Shown: positions 1 through 11,104 of the stretch, one piece after another
How the letters are laid out: every line of letters starts with the position of its first letter
Numbering within the stretch: the first letter of the stretch is position 1
Origin: Lobosporangium transversale
Taxonomy: Eukaryota > Mortierellomycota > Mortierellomycetes > Mortierellales > Mortierellaceae
Assembly (NCBI RefSeq): GCF_002105155.1
Contig: NW_019028982.1
Coordinates: 518,501-582,500, forward strand
Length of the DNA stretch: 64,000 nt
Reading direction: 5' to 3'
Program-made: the position numbers and the translations under genes
Notes under the pieces: generated by a model
Seen by the model: the letters and a program-made list of their open reading frames with translations, nothing else
What the model was told of the DNA's origin: nothing
Database searches by the model: none

Positions 1-414
1 CAAGATACATCCTCTCTCCTTTCCATCCATACACTTGACCCACTATTATGTCTGGTTGCCACATGGAAGACTTATGTACGACGATTAGTTGGCCGCAATC
101 TGAAATGGCCACATCCAACGCTCCCAGATCTATCATATAACCCTCTCATTCGCTACGTCAACGAACCAGACTCACCTACAGGAGCGGAACGAATAAGCAA
201 CCACATCAAGAGTGTCATGTCCCTTGCTTCCATGCCATCACAAACTCGAATTCCTAAGGCACGCGCCGCTGGTTCCACACTAGCAGCCCTCAAAGGTTCC
301 GACCTGGATGAGATCGTCATGCAGGGCCGATGGGCCTCGCAAGAGGTTTACAAGAACTTCTACCGGTTGTCAAGTAGAACCAGGTGCAATTTCACAACAA
401 CCATTCTTAGCTGA
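1..414 (+). CDS. Tyrosine recombinase, C-terminal part (left-truncated by window edge)
   Basis: The frame is open from base 1 to a TGA at 412-414, giving 137 visible residues. The C-terminal half has the layout of a tyrosine recombinase catalytic core: a box-II-like arginine in KARAAGST, then GRW about 25 residues later (the His/Trp position), then the candidate nucleophile tyrosine in NFYRLS near the end. Mobile tyrosine recombinases of this kind (Crypton-like or DIRS-like) cut and rejoin DNA through a 3'-phosphotyrosine. The natural-looking C-terminus lies just before the stop, so the gene ends here and its start lies outside the window. A hairpin and a long inverted repeat begin 12 bp after the stop. 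Family assignment within tyrosine recombinases is uncertain, and whether the full gene is intact cannot be seen. Confidence 0.6.
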   Translation, partial: QDTSSLLSIHTLDPLLCLVATWKTYVRRLVGRNLKWPHPTLPDLSYNPLIRYVNEPDSPTGAERISNHIKSVMSLASMPSQTRIPKARAAGSTLAALKGSDLDEIVMQGRWASQEVYKNFYRLSSRTRCNFTTTILS

Positions 415-425
415 TCTCTGGAGTC

Positions 426-520
426 ACAGGAAAGGGTCGCTGGACTATGAAGGATAATGGATAGCGAAGACGACAAAGGAAGTCTTACGCTCATTATCCG
501 TACCAGCGACCCTTTCCTGT
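426..520. repeat. 95-nt imperfect palindrome (hairpin) after the recombinase stop
   Basis: The outer arms ACAGGAAAGGGTCGCTGG (426-443) and its exact reverse complement (503-520) enclose inner arms GGATAATG (452-459) and CATTATCC (492-499), then AGCG-AAGAC facing GTCTT-A-CGCT. Nearly the whole segment can fold as one stem with small internal bulges. It could be a recombination site, a fold-back element or a transcription terminator for the recombinase gene. Confidence 0.75.
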
Positions 521-756
521 CCCGCCCACGGCCACCCAAGGAGCATACGATTCTTAGCGGTCGAAAAAGAAAGATGTAGTACCAGATCAGCCAGCAGAGA
601 GAATTTAAAAAAAAAAAAAAAAAAAAAAGTTTATTTTTAGTTTAAGGGTAGTTCTGTAGCTCGAGATTTATTAAAGAGAAAGATTACACAGGAAAGGGTC
701 GCTGGTACGGATAATGAGCGTAAGACTTCCTTTGTCGTCTTCGCTATCCATTATCC
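452..756. repeat. Perfect 69-bp inverted repeat with 167-bp spacer
   Basis: Bases 452-520 and 688-756 are exact reverse complements over all 69 positions, with mismatches immediately beyond each end. The spacer (521-687) contains an A-tract at about 607-628 and no gene. The right arm repeats most of the hairpin at 426-520 but lacks its outermost left arm. Zero divergence suggests a recent duplication or an active terminal-inverted-repeat (MITE-like) element. No convincing target-site duplication was found at 452/756. Confidence 0.8.
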
Positions 757-944
757 ACTCAGGAAAATGAAAAAAAAGGCGTTGGAGTGCTGGATGCGGA
801 AAAAAAAAAAAAAAAAAAAAAAGAAATCAGCAAAACAAACAAACAAACACAAGAAACAAAAAAGTATTTTTTTTCTCTCTGTTTACTCGTTGTACTGCTT
901 ACGTCCTCTGAACGATGCGCACAATCGTGGGCACCATGTCTCCA

Positions 945-990
945 TGTGCTCCGCTCACATTCCTGTGCTCCGCTCACATTCCTGTGCTCC
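945..990 (+). repeat. 19-bp tandem repeat, 2.4 copies, in a CT-rich upstream region
   Basis: The unit TGTGCTCCGCTCACATTCC occurs at 945-963 and 964-982 and partly at 983-990. It lies about 320 bp before the start of the DUF3712-like gene, within a pyrimidine-rich region (1090-1300) typical of fungal core promoters. The region 757-1306 otherwise holds a 22-A tract near 800-821 and no supported gene. Confidence 0.6.
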
Positions 991-1306
991 TTCCCAATGC
1001 CGTTCAAAAACAACCAATAAATCATTGATTTACAGCAAAAATACTCAACAAAAGACAATGAAGGCGAGAGTGAGAAACTTCGCCATCTCACAATATAAAT
1101 ACCACAGTTGCCTCTCTTCTCTTTTAACATTGCTTTGCTCCATCGACTGCTCCCTGGTGTCCACTAGCCTTTTCCCTTCTTTATCCTCTTTAATCTCTCT
1201 TCTTTCCGCTCCCCTTCCCAACCTACTGCAGCAGCCAAGTTATCTCTTGTGCACGCCATTCTAAACGCCCCCGCCTCAATACCCTAACTCTTCCTCCCTT
1301 CTCACA

Positions 1307-4300
1307 ATGGCTTTCGACATTCGTGACGAGGATGAGCAGCACCACGACGAGTTCGATGAGTACGAGGATGTAAAACAGTCAGAGCGTCCAAAATTCTACC
1401 GTCGACGCAAATTCTGGATATGTTGTATTCCTACTACCATCGTTGTCGTCGTCGTTGCCGTCATCCTGGCGCTTTATGTGATTATGCCCAAAATCGCACA
1501 GGGTCTAATGAACAAGTCCACGATTAATTTTTCTGAAATTGTAAGCTATTTATTCAACATGTGTTCCATATTGCATGCCTGTCTGTACGTAATTTATGGT
1601 ATTACATACATAAACTAACGATCTACGCGTTATACATGATACTAGGACATTACCAATCCTACAGCTACAACTATGGATATTATTATGAAAGGTGACATGC
1701 AAAATACTGGCCCATTTCACGCTGAAATTTCTTTCCCTGGCGAGGTTACTGTCTCTTGGAATGGCACTGTTCTCGGCACCACCCAAATCCCAGGTTCTAG
1801 CGAAGCTGCGTAGGTTTTGCTTACTTTCTGTATCATCAGCCTTGCAACTGCAACTGCACTTCGAACTAATTTTCAATATCACTTTTTATTTTACTTACTC
1901 TTTCTACAGAGGAGGTTCCGGTACCTTGGACTTGAAGAGCAGCTTCACAGTCACCAACTCATCTGCCTTTGCCGAGTTCTCAGGTTTCATGCTCAATGCC
2001 GAGTCATTCGTCTGGCATCTCGAGGGCAAGCTCAATGTCTAGGCTCTCGGCCACACTGTCAAGGATCTCGACTTGAGCAAGGATATTACTGTCAATGGTA
2101 AGGATTTTTTATATATTTTATTTTTATTTTTATTTTTTTTCGCAATAGTATTTCATTGCTGTCATAGGGTTTGCATTACATCTTGATTGATGTCATATCT
2201 CTTTTCCTTCACCTAATACTTCGATAATATGGCAAATCAGCGTTCAAGGGCCTGAGCGGTATTACCATTCAAAAGTTTTCTTTACCTGGTGATGACCCCT
2301 CCGGCAAAGGTATCCTTGTAGAGATTGACACTCTTGTGACCAACCCTTCCGCCATCCAGATGTATATGGGCACTTTGACCCTAGCCATTTCGTACAAGAA
2401 TACGCTGATGGGCTATGTTTCCTCCAGCGACTTGACCATGAAGCGTGGCCAGCAGACTTTGAGCATGAAGGGTGTTTTGATCCCACAGACGACCCCCGAA
2501 GGCCTTGCTGATACTTCTGAGATGATGTCACGATACATTGCAAATGTTGTGACTGACACGATTGCGACTGGTTATGAGGTTAAACCTGATGGTGTCAATT
2601 CTGTTGATTGGTTGAGCACCGCTGTTAAGAATTTGAAACTGACGGTTCCATTACAGAGCCCACAGCCTTTGCAATTGATCAAGGCCCTGAACTTGGGTGC
2701 GCTCGGTCTGGTTTTCACGCCTCCCACCGCTTATGAGCCCATCACGACATCAACTGGTGTCCTTGCCAACTACACTCTTCCCGACGGCTTCAACTTCAAC
2801 ATTCAATTCACACAAGTCGCCAACTCGTTCGCTTTGAGCCGTAACGACGTCATCATTGCCAACCTTAATTCATCTTACAATCCATCCACCTCAAATATGG
2901 CTGCAGGAACGCTGTCCTTTGATCTGTTGGCTACGCCCTTGACTGTCCCTGAAGCCTCTCGTCAGGTCTTCCAAGAGTTCAACCGCGACCTGACTGTGGG
3001 TTCTAATTTGCCTTTCAATGTTGTTGGTCATGCTTCCGTCTTCGCAAATACCTCTATTGGAACTGTCAATCTCATCAACATCCCTTTCAATGCATCAACT
3101 GAGCTAAGTGGCCTTCAGAGTTTGGCAAACCCTGCTCCCACCATCACTTCGCTACAAGTCATCTCTGGTACTCCTACTGCATTGACCATGGCCATCACGG
3201 TTGTGATTGTGAATCCATCGTCAATCTCACTCAATGCTGGCGACATCACACTTGACTTGGTGTATAAAGGCGCACGTCTCGGTACAGTAACCATGCCCAA
3301 CTTGGCCATTGTTCCAGGCGCCAACGCTGTTGAAGCTACATCAACAATTGATCCTGCCGCTTCACCTGAGGGCATGGAGCTTCTGACATTGTATACAAGC
3401 GGTGCAGGCGCAGACGTTAATATCGTCGGTACTCCTGCCAGTACTGCTGTCGAGTCCCTGTCCCTTGCATTTGGCGCTCTAAGCATTGGATCCTCAATGC
3501 CTGGTCTCCAATCTAAGCTTTTGGCCGGTGCCTCCCTTCAAGTCCTCGAAACTACTCTTGCCGATGGCCTTGCTCAGACTGTTGTCACTGTCAACAATCC
3601 ATTTGTTCCTCCTATGACTATTCTTTCTATCGACTCCCAAATCACCTATAACGGAATCTCGCTTGGAACAGTCGTGTCAACTTTTAACTCGCCCCCCGTG
3701 GTCCCAGGTACAGGCCAAGGTACCATCACTGCTGGCCTTGCTCTCAACACCAACCCTGAGGATCTTGTCAGTTTGATCCGATCTCAAGCTATCAAGAATG
3801 GCTTGAGTGTTGAAGCATTTGACGGCCTTTTGTCGCTCCACCATGGTGGAAACCCTCCTTCGAGCTTGTTTGAAGGTTTTAATGTGGCTGATTTTGTGAT
3901 CAAAGCAATGCAGGGTCTCTCTGTCGACATCACAATGACTACGACTGTCAAGGTTGGAGAATACCAAGTGACCATGCCATACACCCAAACAGGCGTTTCG
4001 ACCACTACAGATCAATCCATTCTTCGCTTGATTCCTCTTGTAGGCACCCCGATTGCGCAACTTTTGGTGGACCGCTCTGCTCTTGCTTTTGAAGCAATCA
4101 CTATTCTTTCACCTGCAGAAACCGGATTTCAGACAGACATTGTTGGAGCTATCACGGAGACTGGCCCCTTAGATGCCCAGATTCAGTTCCCTAACCCGGT
4201 GACAGTCTCATACAATGGCAAAGCGATTGGGTCGATGGCGATGCCTACTGTGAATGCGATTGCTAACAAGGGTGCCGCCTTGGACCTCACTGGTGTTTCC

Positions 4301-6442
4301 TTCACTATCACAGAGCTTGCTGCATTCACTGAATTTAACGTGTACGCACTAAATAATCCCAAGTTTGAGTGGACTATTTCGACGACAGGCCTTGTAGTGA
4401 ATGCAATGGGCGTTGCTCTTCCTGGCGTATCGATGACCAAGAAAGTGACTCTAGACGGATTCAACAAATTAGATGGCCTGCAGTTGTCAAGCTACATAAT
4501 CAATACTATCGATGATGCTGGCTTGCACATGGTGATCAGTGCCTCAATTTCAAACCCCTCGACCATCGGTATGACAATCCCAACCTCGATCTTCAACACT
4601 CAGTTCCATGGTAAGGTCCTTGGGCCTGCTGTGGCGGAGGGCCTCACCTTGGTTCCCCATGGCACATCTAGCTTCGCTTTGAATGCAACAATCGCAAGCG
4701 GCAACGGTGATATGAGGCCTTACTTGACCGGCATTTTCCAAAACGCACTCAACGGTGTGCCTACAGAGCTGGAAGCCCAGGGTGCAGGCGCGCCAGGTAT
4801 CTCATGGCTTGATGCAGCGATAAAATCACTCTTGCTTCACACTTCCTTGCCACCTCTTGCAGACCCACCGATTGAGTCTGCGGCAATCGATGCCATGACC
4901 ATGGATTTCACATGCGAGGCTTGTGTCTGGGCACCCGAATCAGTCTCAACCATCACTGCCAAGACTAATCTGCCGTTCAGGGATGGGGCTCCTATCGTAC
5001 AATTGAGCCAGAATGTCCAAGTCTTGGATAAGAATGGCGAACTTGTCGGAACATTGAGCACGGCTTACTCTCCAGCGAATGCCACGGGCAACAGTGTGAC
5101 TACCATAACTACTCAGGCTCCTATGGTGATTGCAGAAGGCTCACATCAAATCTACGAGGCCTTCATTGCCGACTTGACTGAGGCAACGACTTACCAACTC
5201 GGACTCCGTGGAACTGCAAATTCTGTTTTGGATTTGGGGGCCCTTGGTCAGATTGAAGTCAAGGGTATTAACTTGGATGTCAAGACTTCGCTCGACGGAC
5301 TACAAGGATTGAAGATAATTGAATACGTTACCAATATTGGCCTGAACTATTTCCCTGAATTCGAAGTTGTCAACCTCGTCAACATCAAAAATCCTAGCAA
5401 GTTGACGTTGAAGATTGGTGATTTGAAGATGAAGGTTGGAATTGATTACACGCCTGAAGGTTATGCTGGTGAATCCTTTATCACCAGTTTGATCCTTTCG
5501 CCTGGCGACAACATTGTTCCAGCGATGGTCATGCTGTACAACGACTCCCCTCAAGGAAAAAATGTTGTTATTGATAGTTCTATGCGAGATTTAGACCTAG
5601 CCCTGTACGCAGCCCCTGATACTAACAAGAACCCTGCACTCAATGCAGGAATGCAGGGCGTCCGCACTACAACCCTAATCGTTAAAGGCCTGCCTCCAAG
5701 GTTCAGCTCCCCTGCCTACAACCTTGACTGGGCAATCAAAGCCTCGCCCGAGACAGTTAACAGCGGGTTCGTGGATGTTACCACAACATTCAATAACCCG
5801 TTCTTTTCAACACCTTATGAGTTCCTTTCCTACAAGGCCAACGTAACTAAATTCCCAGCATCTGCTGAGGGTGGTTTCCTCAAAATATTGGTTGGAGATT
5901 TTTTGGATATGCTTGCGCCTTCAGTCCCAGAAACTGACGTGCAATTTAAGCTTCTACCCAGCCAGTCCATTACCGTCACTTACAAGATGAAGTTGGTTTG
6001 GATGCTCCCAGAAGGTATTTCTAGCCTTAAGGAGTCTGCCAAAGCTGGCCGCATCGAGAGATGCATCACTACATTGATGCCAGAGCTCAAGATCGGAAAT
6101 GACCCTAATCCCTTTTCACCTGATTGGAGTTCAGCCACGGTTTACCAAGATCACCCTAACCCGTATGTCTCTGTGCAGCTTGGACCAGATGCTGATTACA
6201 TGTTAAAATATTACGAAAGGCTTAATGGTGGTAATGTTGAGGTGCCGGTTCCTACTGCGACCGATTCACTACCAGCACCTTCGCCAACAGGTGTTCCCAC
6301 CGAGGTATCACCAATACAGCCAGAACCTACCACAACAACCGAGGCTCCAGTTCAGCCGCCAATTCCTTCGCCTGAGCCCATTGCGACAACCGATGAACCA
6401 GCACCCCCGGCCCCAACTCCAAACGAGGGAGCTCCTATTTAG
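1307..6442 (+). pseudogene. DUF3712/Tag1-like membrane protein, 4 exons, in-frame TAG in exon 3
   Basis: Exons by phase are 1307-1540, 1646-1809, 1910-2097 and 2241-6442, encoding 1595 codons. The N-terminus is acidic and cytosolic-looking, with RRR just before a single membrane segment at residues 37-60, so the rest should be lumenal or extracellular. The long remainder is a series of beta-rich repeats of the kind in DUF3712/LEA2-like fungal proteins, with recurring NPS and NPF turns. Yeast Tag1, a vacuolar protein that ends autophagy, belongs to such a group; the orthology is inference. The tail is rich in Pro and Thr. Exon 3 carries a TAG at 2040-2042, where flanking codons (GKLNV then ALGHTVKD) read on perfectly. 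This is one base from AAG or CAG, so it may be a nonsense mutation, a sequence error or readthrough. All splice phases are otherwise intact. A translation start inside exon 4 would lose the membrane anchor. Confidence 0.75.
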
Positions 6443-7580
6443 AGGATGGAATGTGCTTAATTAAGACACGCGTTTAATGCTCTTTCGATATCATTTACTT
6501 TATCTAATGAACAAATGTTATAAAAATGCAAAGATAGCCAATTATCATTCTTCCCTGCCACATCCTAATGACGATTTGTAATGTTATATAGCTGAATAAT
6601 TATCTTCAGCGTCTCTCACCTCTCCTCCTGATTTCCGTATTTATTTTAATGAATAAACTCGTATTGCCGCATGGCGCTTTGTTGCAACGTTATACTAGGA
6701 AACGAAGGGAAGGATATGTTTATATGTGGCCTGTCTTGTTTCATATTACTTTTAGCATCATGCATCCGTTCATGGTTTGGTAGAGTTATGCTAATAGAAA
6801 TAAGGAAAGGAAACAGTCCTGAATTGTGCCTATGGGTAATACACTCGGGAGAAATATCTAAGTAAACCCTATGCCGTGTAAGCAAAGAGGCCTTAAACAC
6901 ACAACAAGCGAATAGAAAACCATATAAAAACGCGTGAAAGCAGATGAAGGGAAAAGTACTCTTCTACTCAGCAGTTATCATTGGAATGAGTGGCTTTTTT
7001 TAAAGAAGCAAACAAAAGAACTGAATAATGTATTATACATGTACATCAACTAAACCGAATGGGTAAGGTCATGTACCCATTACTGAATATAACTGCTGAT
7101 AGATTTTCGTGGTTATGGCCTATTTTCCCGATGGGCGAACCAACTATATATAATGTCAATAGGCGCAAATGTGAACAATAAATACAGAAAACCGGTTGAG
7201 TAAAATAAAACACACGATTTGGTTGCAATTCAGGAGTTCACTCGTCCCACCGTGGAAGCTTTATATATGATGGCTGACAACGAAGGGATCCAAGGTGAAA
7301 AGGAAACGAGGGGGCTATTGCTGTTTGTAAACAACCAAGCAAAGAAAAGAAAGTAAGGCCCTCGCGCTCAGCCTCTTTTCGTTGCAGATACATTTTACCC
7401 TCAAGTGAACTAAACCAACTTCGCAGGTGCCAATTTCGATGTTCAAGGGAAATAGCTTGGCCGTATGGTCTACACGAATAAATATAATTTCTATGCTTTA
7501 CAGGCCGCACAAAAATCCCCTTTACCCCAGTGCTACAAACACTTTCGCTCTCAAGCTGCGCTTGCTCGTGAAGGCTCGAT

Positions 7581-7850
7581 TTATGCATGGTGTAAGTCTT
7601 TATTATCTGTATCATTTATGGGTGAGAAATTCATTCTGGTTCTGATTTGAAGCAACACAAATCGTTGATCAGGAAATAATAAAGTCTGATCCTTGAGTAG
7701 CCCCAAAGGTTCCTGACTTAACTTTGCAAGCCACTCCTTAAAGTATAGCCATAGAGCCCCCAACCTCTTTTTAAACTCATTGAGCTCTCCAACGTCAAGC
7801 ATCCGAACAAACTGAGATACTTTGAGAATTGAACTCATTCTTGGCTTCAT
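7581..7850 (-). CDS. Possible small ORF, 89 aa, or gene remnant
   Basis: A minus-strand frame from an ATG at 7850 gives 89 residues. The first two-thirds look protein-like, with amphipathic stretches such as ELNEFKKRLGALWLYFKEWL; the last 25 residues look like read-through into non-coding sequence. There is an in-frame stop just upstream of the ATG. No family was recognised and no splice structure was resolved. It could equally be the decayed exon of a larger gene or chance. Confidence 0.2.
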   Translation of the reverse strand: MKPRMSSILKVSQFVRMLDVGELNEFKKRLGALWLYFKEWLAKLSQEPLGLLKDQTLLFPDQRFVLLQIRTRMNFSPINDTDNKDLHHA

Positions 7851-8557
7851 GTCCAAAAACTGCTGATAGCTCAACCTTTAAGAGGAATGAGCCAAGCAGA
7901 ATTGAATAATCTTTTAGTAGTAACTAATAGTAGACAGAGCCGCAGTAAGCTATTCATGTGATAAATATACTGATTAGGGGCACAATCACCAACTTAGCTC
8001 TTTAGCATTTCAGCGATTGTCAAGTTGTACTTAGCTGCTTCTGCATGAGCCGCCGTTACCCAGCGAGTGCTGATTTTGTATATGACTGACTGATATTGTT
8101 AGTAAGGCTCTCGCTCTCAATGGAGGGTCGCGAAGTGCTCACAGTGGTACTAAACCCGTTAATACTCGTAGCCAATAGCCTTGATTGGAAAGCCAAGGCT
8201 TTACGAGACGATTAAACTAGGGTTAGTAATAGATGTGGCGATGAGGCCCTACTAGCATATATATTGGCTGTGGATAATGACACTCTTATTATTGCAACAC
8301 AGGCTTCAGCAAAATCATTATCAACTTTACTACCTACCCTTGTTGTCACATCTGCCGCCTAAAAGTAAGTTCTAGGTGTGAATGGCCCTTTTTAGAACAT
8401 GGGAAGTCTTCAATTAATGTTTCTACATATTCTTTCAATGTTGCTTGTAACAGAGAATTAAAGAGAGCCAACTAACATTTGCTAAATTATTTTCAGCAGT
8501 CCCCTCTTCCTTCTTCTCTATCAGCATTCATCGTTTGTCTTGAAGAAAAGCGGGGTT

Positions 8558-8689
8558 ATGGCTTCCAATGTATCGTACTGGAAGGGGGCGACATTATGCA
8601 GTTCTAGAATAAAAAAGAATTTTGTATCTGTATTATTATTTTGCTACTATACCTCTTGGCTTGTCTTGGGATGTACCTTACTAATTTGA
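8558..8689 (+). CDS. Possible 43-aa membrane microprotein behind a 5' UTR intron
   Basis: A TATATAT box at 8258-8264 is followed by a strong donor GTAAGT at 8365. A branch-like CTAAC then precedes an acceptor TTTTCAG near 8496. The first ATG of note downstream (8558) opens a 43-residue frame with a hydrophobic stretch (VSVLLFCYYTSWLVLGCTLL) ending at 8689. The frame continues through AATAAA at 8608, so the polyadenylation site would have to be later. All of this is positional inference and no homologue was recognised. Confidence 0.15.
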   Translation: MASNVSYWKGATLCSSRIKKNFVSVLLFCYYTSWLVLGCTLLI

Positions 8690-9804
8690 AATCCTTGACT
8701 CTGGAAGAGGACTCATAAAAGCCCTAAGCCCTACGCCACGTAAACAGTGAAAAAAATAAAGCAATATACATGTAGTAAACTAAATGGTAGAATATATTAA
8801 AAGCAGAATTGCAGCTATCTGATTGCCCTTCAGTTTAATGCTTTCATTAAAATGTGGAGCGAATCTTGGAACGAAGTGAACACAAACAAAAGAGCCTTGT
8901 GGGAGTAAATAAAGAGGGCAAACTGTTCTGAATATTTTGTTTTACATTTGTGCATCACGTCAGGTAGAATATCATACCCGTTTTTTGAGCAGGACAGCCA
9001 ACAGAGTTTGTGTAAAATGGGACAGTCATTTTTGTGTTGCTTGACAACAACTTATGAAGATACCATTTAGAAGTAGGCTATAGAGACACAGTCAAGGATG
9101 AAAGTATGGTATAAGGGGGCTTCGAGAAATGTTCAGCGGTGTCCTTTTTTTTATTATTGCTCTCTTTATCGTATTTAGCCACATCCTGCCTTATATTCGT
9201 TTTTATCCATCATTGAATGTACTTGTTGCCTGGATTAAAAAGATAGACATTTTAAAGAGTAGAATGCGAATATAAAAAACTAATAGCGAGCCAAGACAGG
9301 TATTCTCTTGTTCTTTTGTAAATGAGTATCCACATGACTCTCCAGACAAGATTGTTTGCCCTGTGTCACCTCGTTTTTTTTTTTTTTTTTTTTTTTTTTG
9401 CGTGCATCACCTTTGTTCAAAGCCGTTAGCCAGATTTACTTCCCACCATGGAAAATAAAAGGTCAGAATTCATCCTTAAGTAGGAACTATTGAGGTGACA
9501 CACTTCTGAGCAATCTTAATTGCAAACACATATAAATAAATAAATAAAGTGGGCAAATGAGAGACATAAACTACAGTGCTAGAAAGTATATACCACACCT
9601 CTCTTTTGTATATTCTGCAAAGCAAGGCTGTGAACGGAGAAATAAAGTCGAGTGGGCAAATCTGTACAACGCAATTCGTGAATGCATGCAAAGAATAATA
9701 ATGAAAAGTGACAGTACAAGAAAGAAGGTTCAACTTGAACCAATCAACTATCGGGTGAGTGTGAACATAGGCGCACGTTCGGGGTATGGATACTAGCATG
9801 CACG

Positions 9805-9812
9805 TATAAAAG
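9805..9812 (+). promoter_or_regulatory. TATA box of the ML-domain gene
   Basis: TATAAAAG lies 140 bp upstream of the ATG at 9952. It is followed by a pyrimidine-rich region (9836-9905) where transcription of fungal genes commonly starts. A 120-bp leader would result. Confidence 0.55.
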
Positions 9813-9951
9813 CGTCGTCCTTCGCGTACATTTTCCATTTTTTCCTTCTATTCCTTAAGCTCCCTAGCATCCCTACGCACTCTCTTCTACGCACCTCTCT
9901 ACTTCCTTTGCACCTAAAACCCACATCAAGAAAAACTCCCCTCTATCAAGA

Positions 9952-10630
9952 ATGAAGGTCCTCTCCGTTATCGTTGGTCTTGCTCTTGCTGCCGTCAGCC
10001 AGGCTGCTGATATGCCTGCTTTGAACTTCACTAGCTGCGCTCCTTCTACCACAGGCCTCACTTTGACAGCCCTTCCAGTCCTTGAGCCTTACCCTCTTTG
10101 CATTGGCAAGGAATACTGCTTGACCTTGACAGGCCAACTGAACACCGATATCACCCAAGGCTCGCGCTTGTCAGTCATCGGAAGATGGGTTGGACGTATT
10201 GTATACACCGACAACCAAGATCTCTGCACCTTGTTGGCAGCTCAAGGAACTCCATGCCCTGTTGCTTCTACAACCTCTTCTATCAAGTTATGCACACCTA
10301 TGAAGTCTAACTTCTGGGCCAACGTAAGTAACACTGATCGTGTAGTCTAAAGGGCTGTTAAGAGAGGACATGGATATGTACTAACCATGTATTTCATACT
10401 ATCCTCTCTCTTTATTGATAGGTTCAAACTCATTTCCAATTCTCGGCTACCAACGGCGACGGCGACCTCCTTTTCTGCCAAACCAGTAAGTTCTCTATAT
10501 TATCAGGAAGTTCGCCTATTTATCTTTGTGGACCCTCAAAGCTGATCATGATGCTCTAAATTATTATTATTATTATTATTATTATTTTTAAAAAAAAATA
10601 GGCCCCATCTATGCTCAGAACTGCGCCTAA
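9952..10630 (+). CDS. Secreted ML-domain (MD-2/NPC2-like) lipid-binding protein
   Basis: Three exons (9952-10323, 10422-10485, 10602-10630) give 154 residues. Residues 1-19 (MKVLSVIVGLALAAVSQAA) form a clear signal peptide. The mature part has eight cysteines in an NPC2/phosphatidylglycerol-transfer-like order: CAPSTTGL, YPLCIGKEYCLTLTG, DLCTLL, TPCPV, IKLCTPM, LFCQT and a final NC before the last alanine. Such proteins form a small beta-sandwich that binds a single lipid or sterol. Its role here, for example sterol handling or secretion to the surface, is inference. Intron 2 carries a (TTA)n run and an A-run directly before the TAG acceptor. The three exons join in phase 0 and phase 1, and the short last exon supplies the eighth cysteine. 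AATAAA at about 10746 may be the polyadenylation signal. Confidence 0.8.
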
Positions 10631-10707
10631 TGGATCAGTGTTTCTACGAGAACACCGTTCCAATTCACCCGTCGTATATACGCGAGAGCAAACCGTTGGA
10701 AGAGGTT

Positions 10708-10739
10708 GTTTGTTTGTTTGTTTGTTTGTTTGTTTGTTT
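10708..10739 (+). repeat. (GTTT)8 microsatellite
   Basis: Eight uninterrupted GTTT units lie 78 bp after the stop of the ML-domain gene, probably in its 3' UTR, just before AATAAA. Confidence 0.9.
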
Positions 10740-11009
10740 ACAAAGAATAAACATAATCAATCATAAATAAAATATAAACATTTTTTTCTAGAACTGAATT
10801 TCGCGGAAAAAGCTTGTGTTTTATACTTTTAATGGAGTATAAGAATAGCGAGAAGTCTGAAGCCTTTTACCCTTCATATCCTTACCAACTTTTTTTTTGC
10901 TGGTCTCTCTACCAGCTCGGATACCTCGTTGTCAATGGCGACATGGATAGTTTGATCTGTCAGAGTCAATAATCATTTTTACATTACAAAGCCTGTTACG
11001 CCTTTTTTA

Positions 11010-11104
11010 TTTTTTATTTATTCTAATTTTATTTTTTATTCTAATTTTATTTTTTATTCTAATTTTTATTATTTTTCTAACTTTTTATTATTTATTCTAA
11101 TTTG
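11010..11104 (+). repeat. AT-rich minisatellite (ATTCTAATTTTATTTTTT-type units)
   Basis: About five imperfect copies of an 18-base unit containing TTATTCTAATTTTATTTTT follow each other. They are increasingly degenerate towards the right. No coding potential was seen. Confidence 0.7.

Larger units (their letters stand above)
6443..9951. other. 3.5-kb gene-poor spacer
   Basis: This AT-rich stretch separates the DUF3712-like gene from the ML-domain gene. It holds a T-tract at about 9374-9399 and only short open frames. The two least implausible are listed separately (7581-7850 minus, 8558-8689 plus). No transposon ends or RNA genes were recognised. Confidence 0.5.

Noticed and set aside
767-1264. 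165-codon plus-strand frame before the DUF3712-like gene
   Set aside because: It begins in a Lys-only poly-A run, has no family resemblance, and runs through the CT-rich promoter and the 19-bp repeat.
3115-3486. Antisense frames inside the DUF3712-like gene
   Set aside because: Codon pattern and lack of any motif mark them as complements of the long repeat-rich coding exon.
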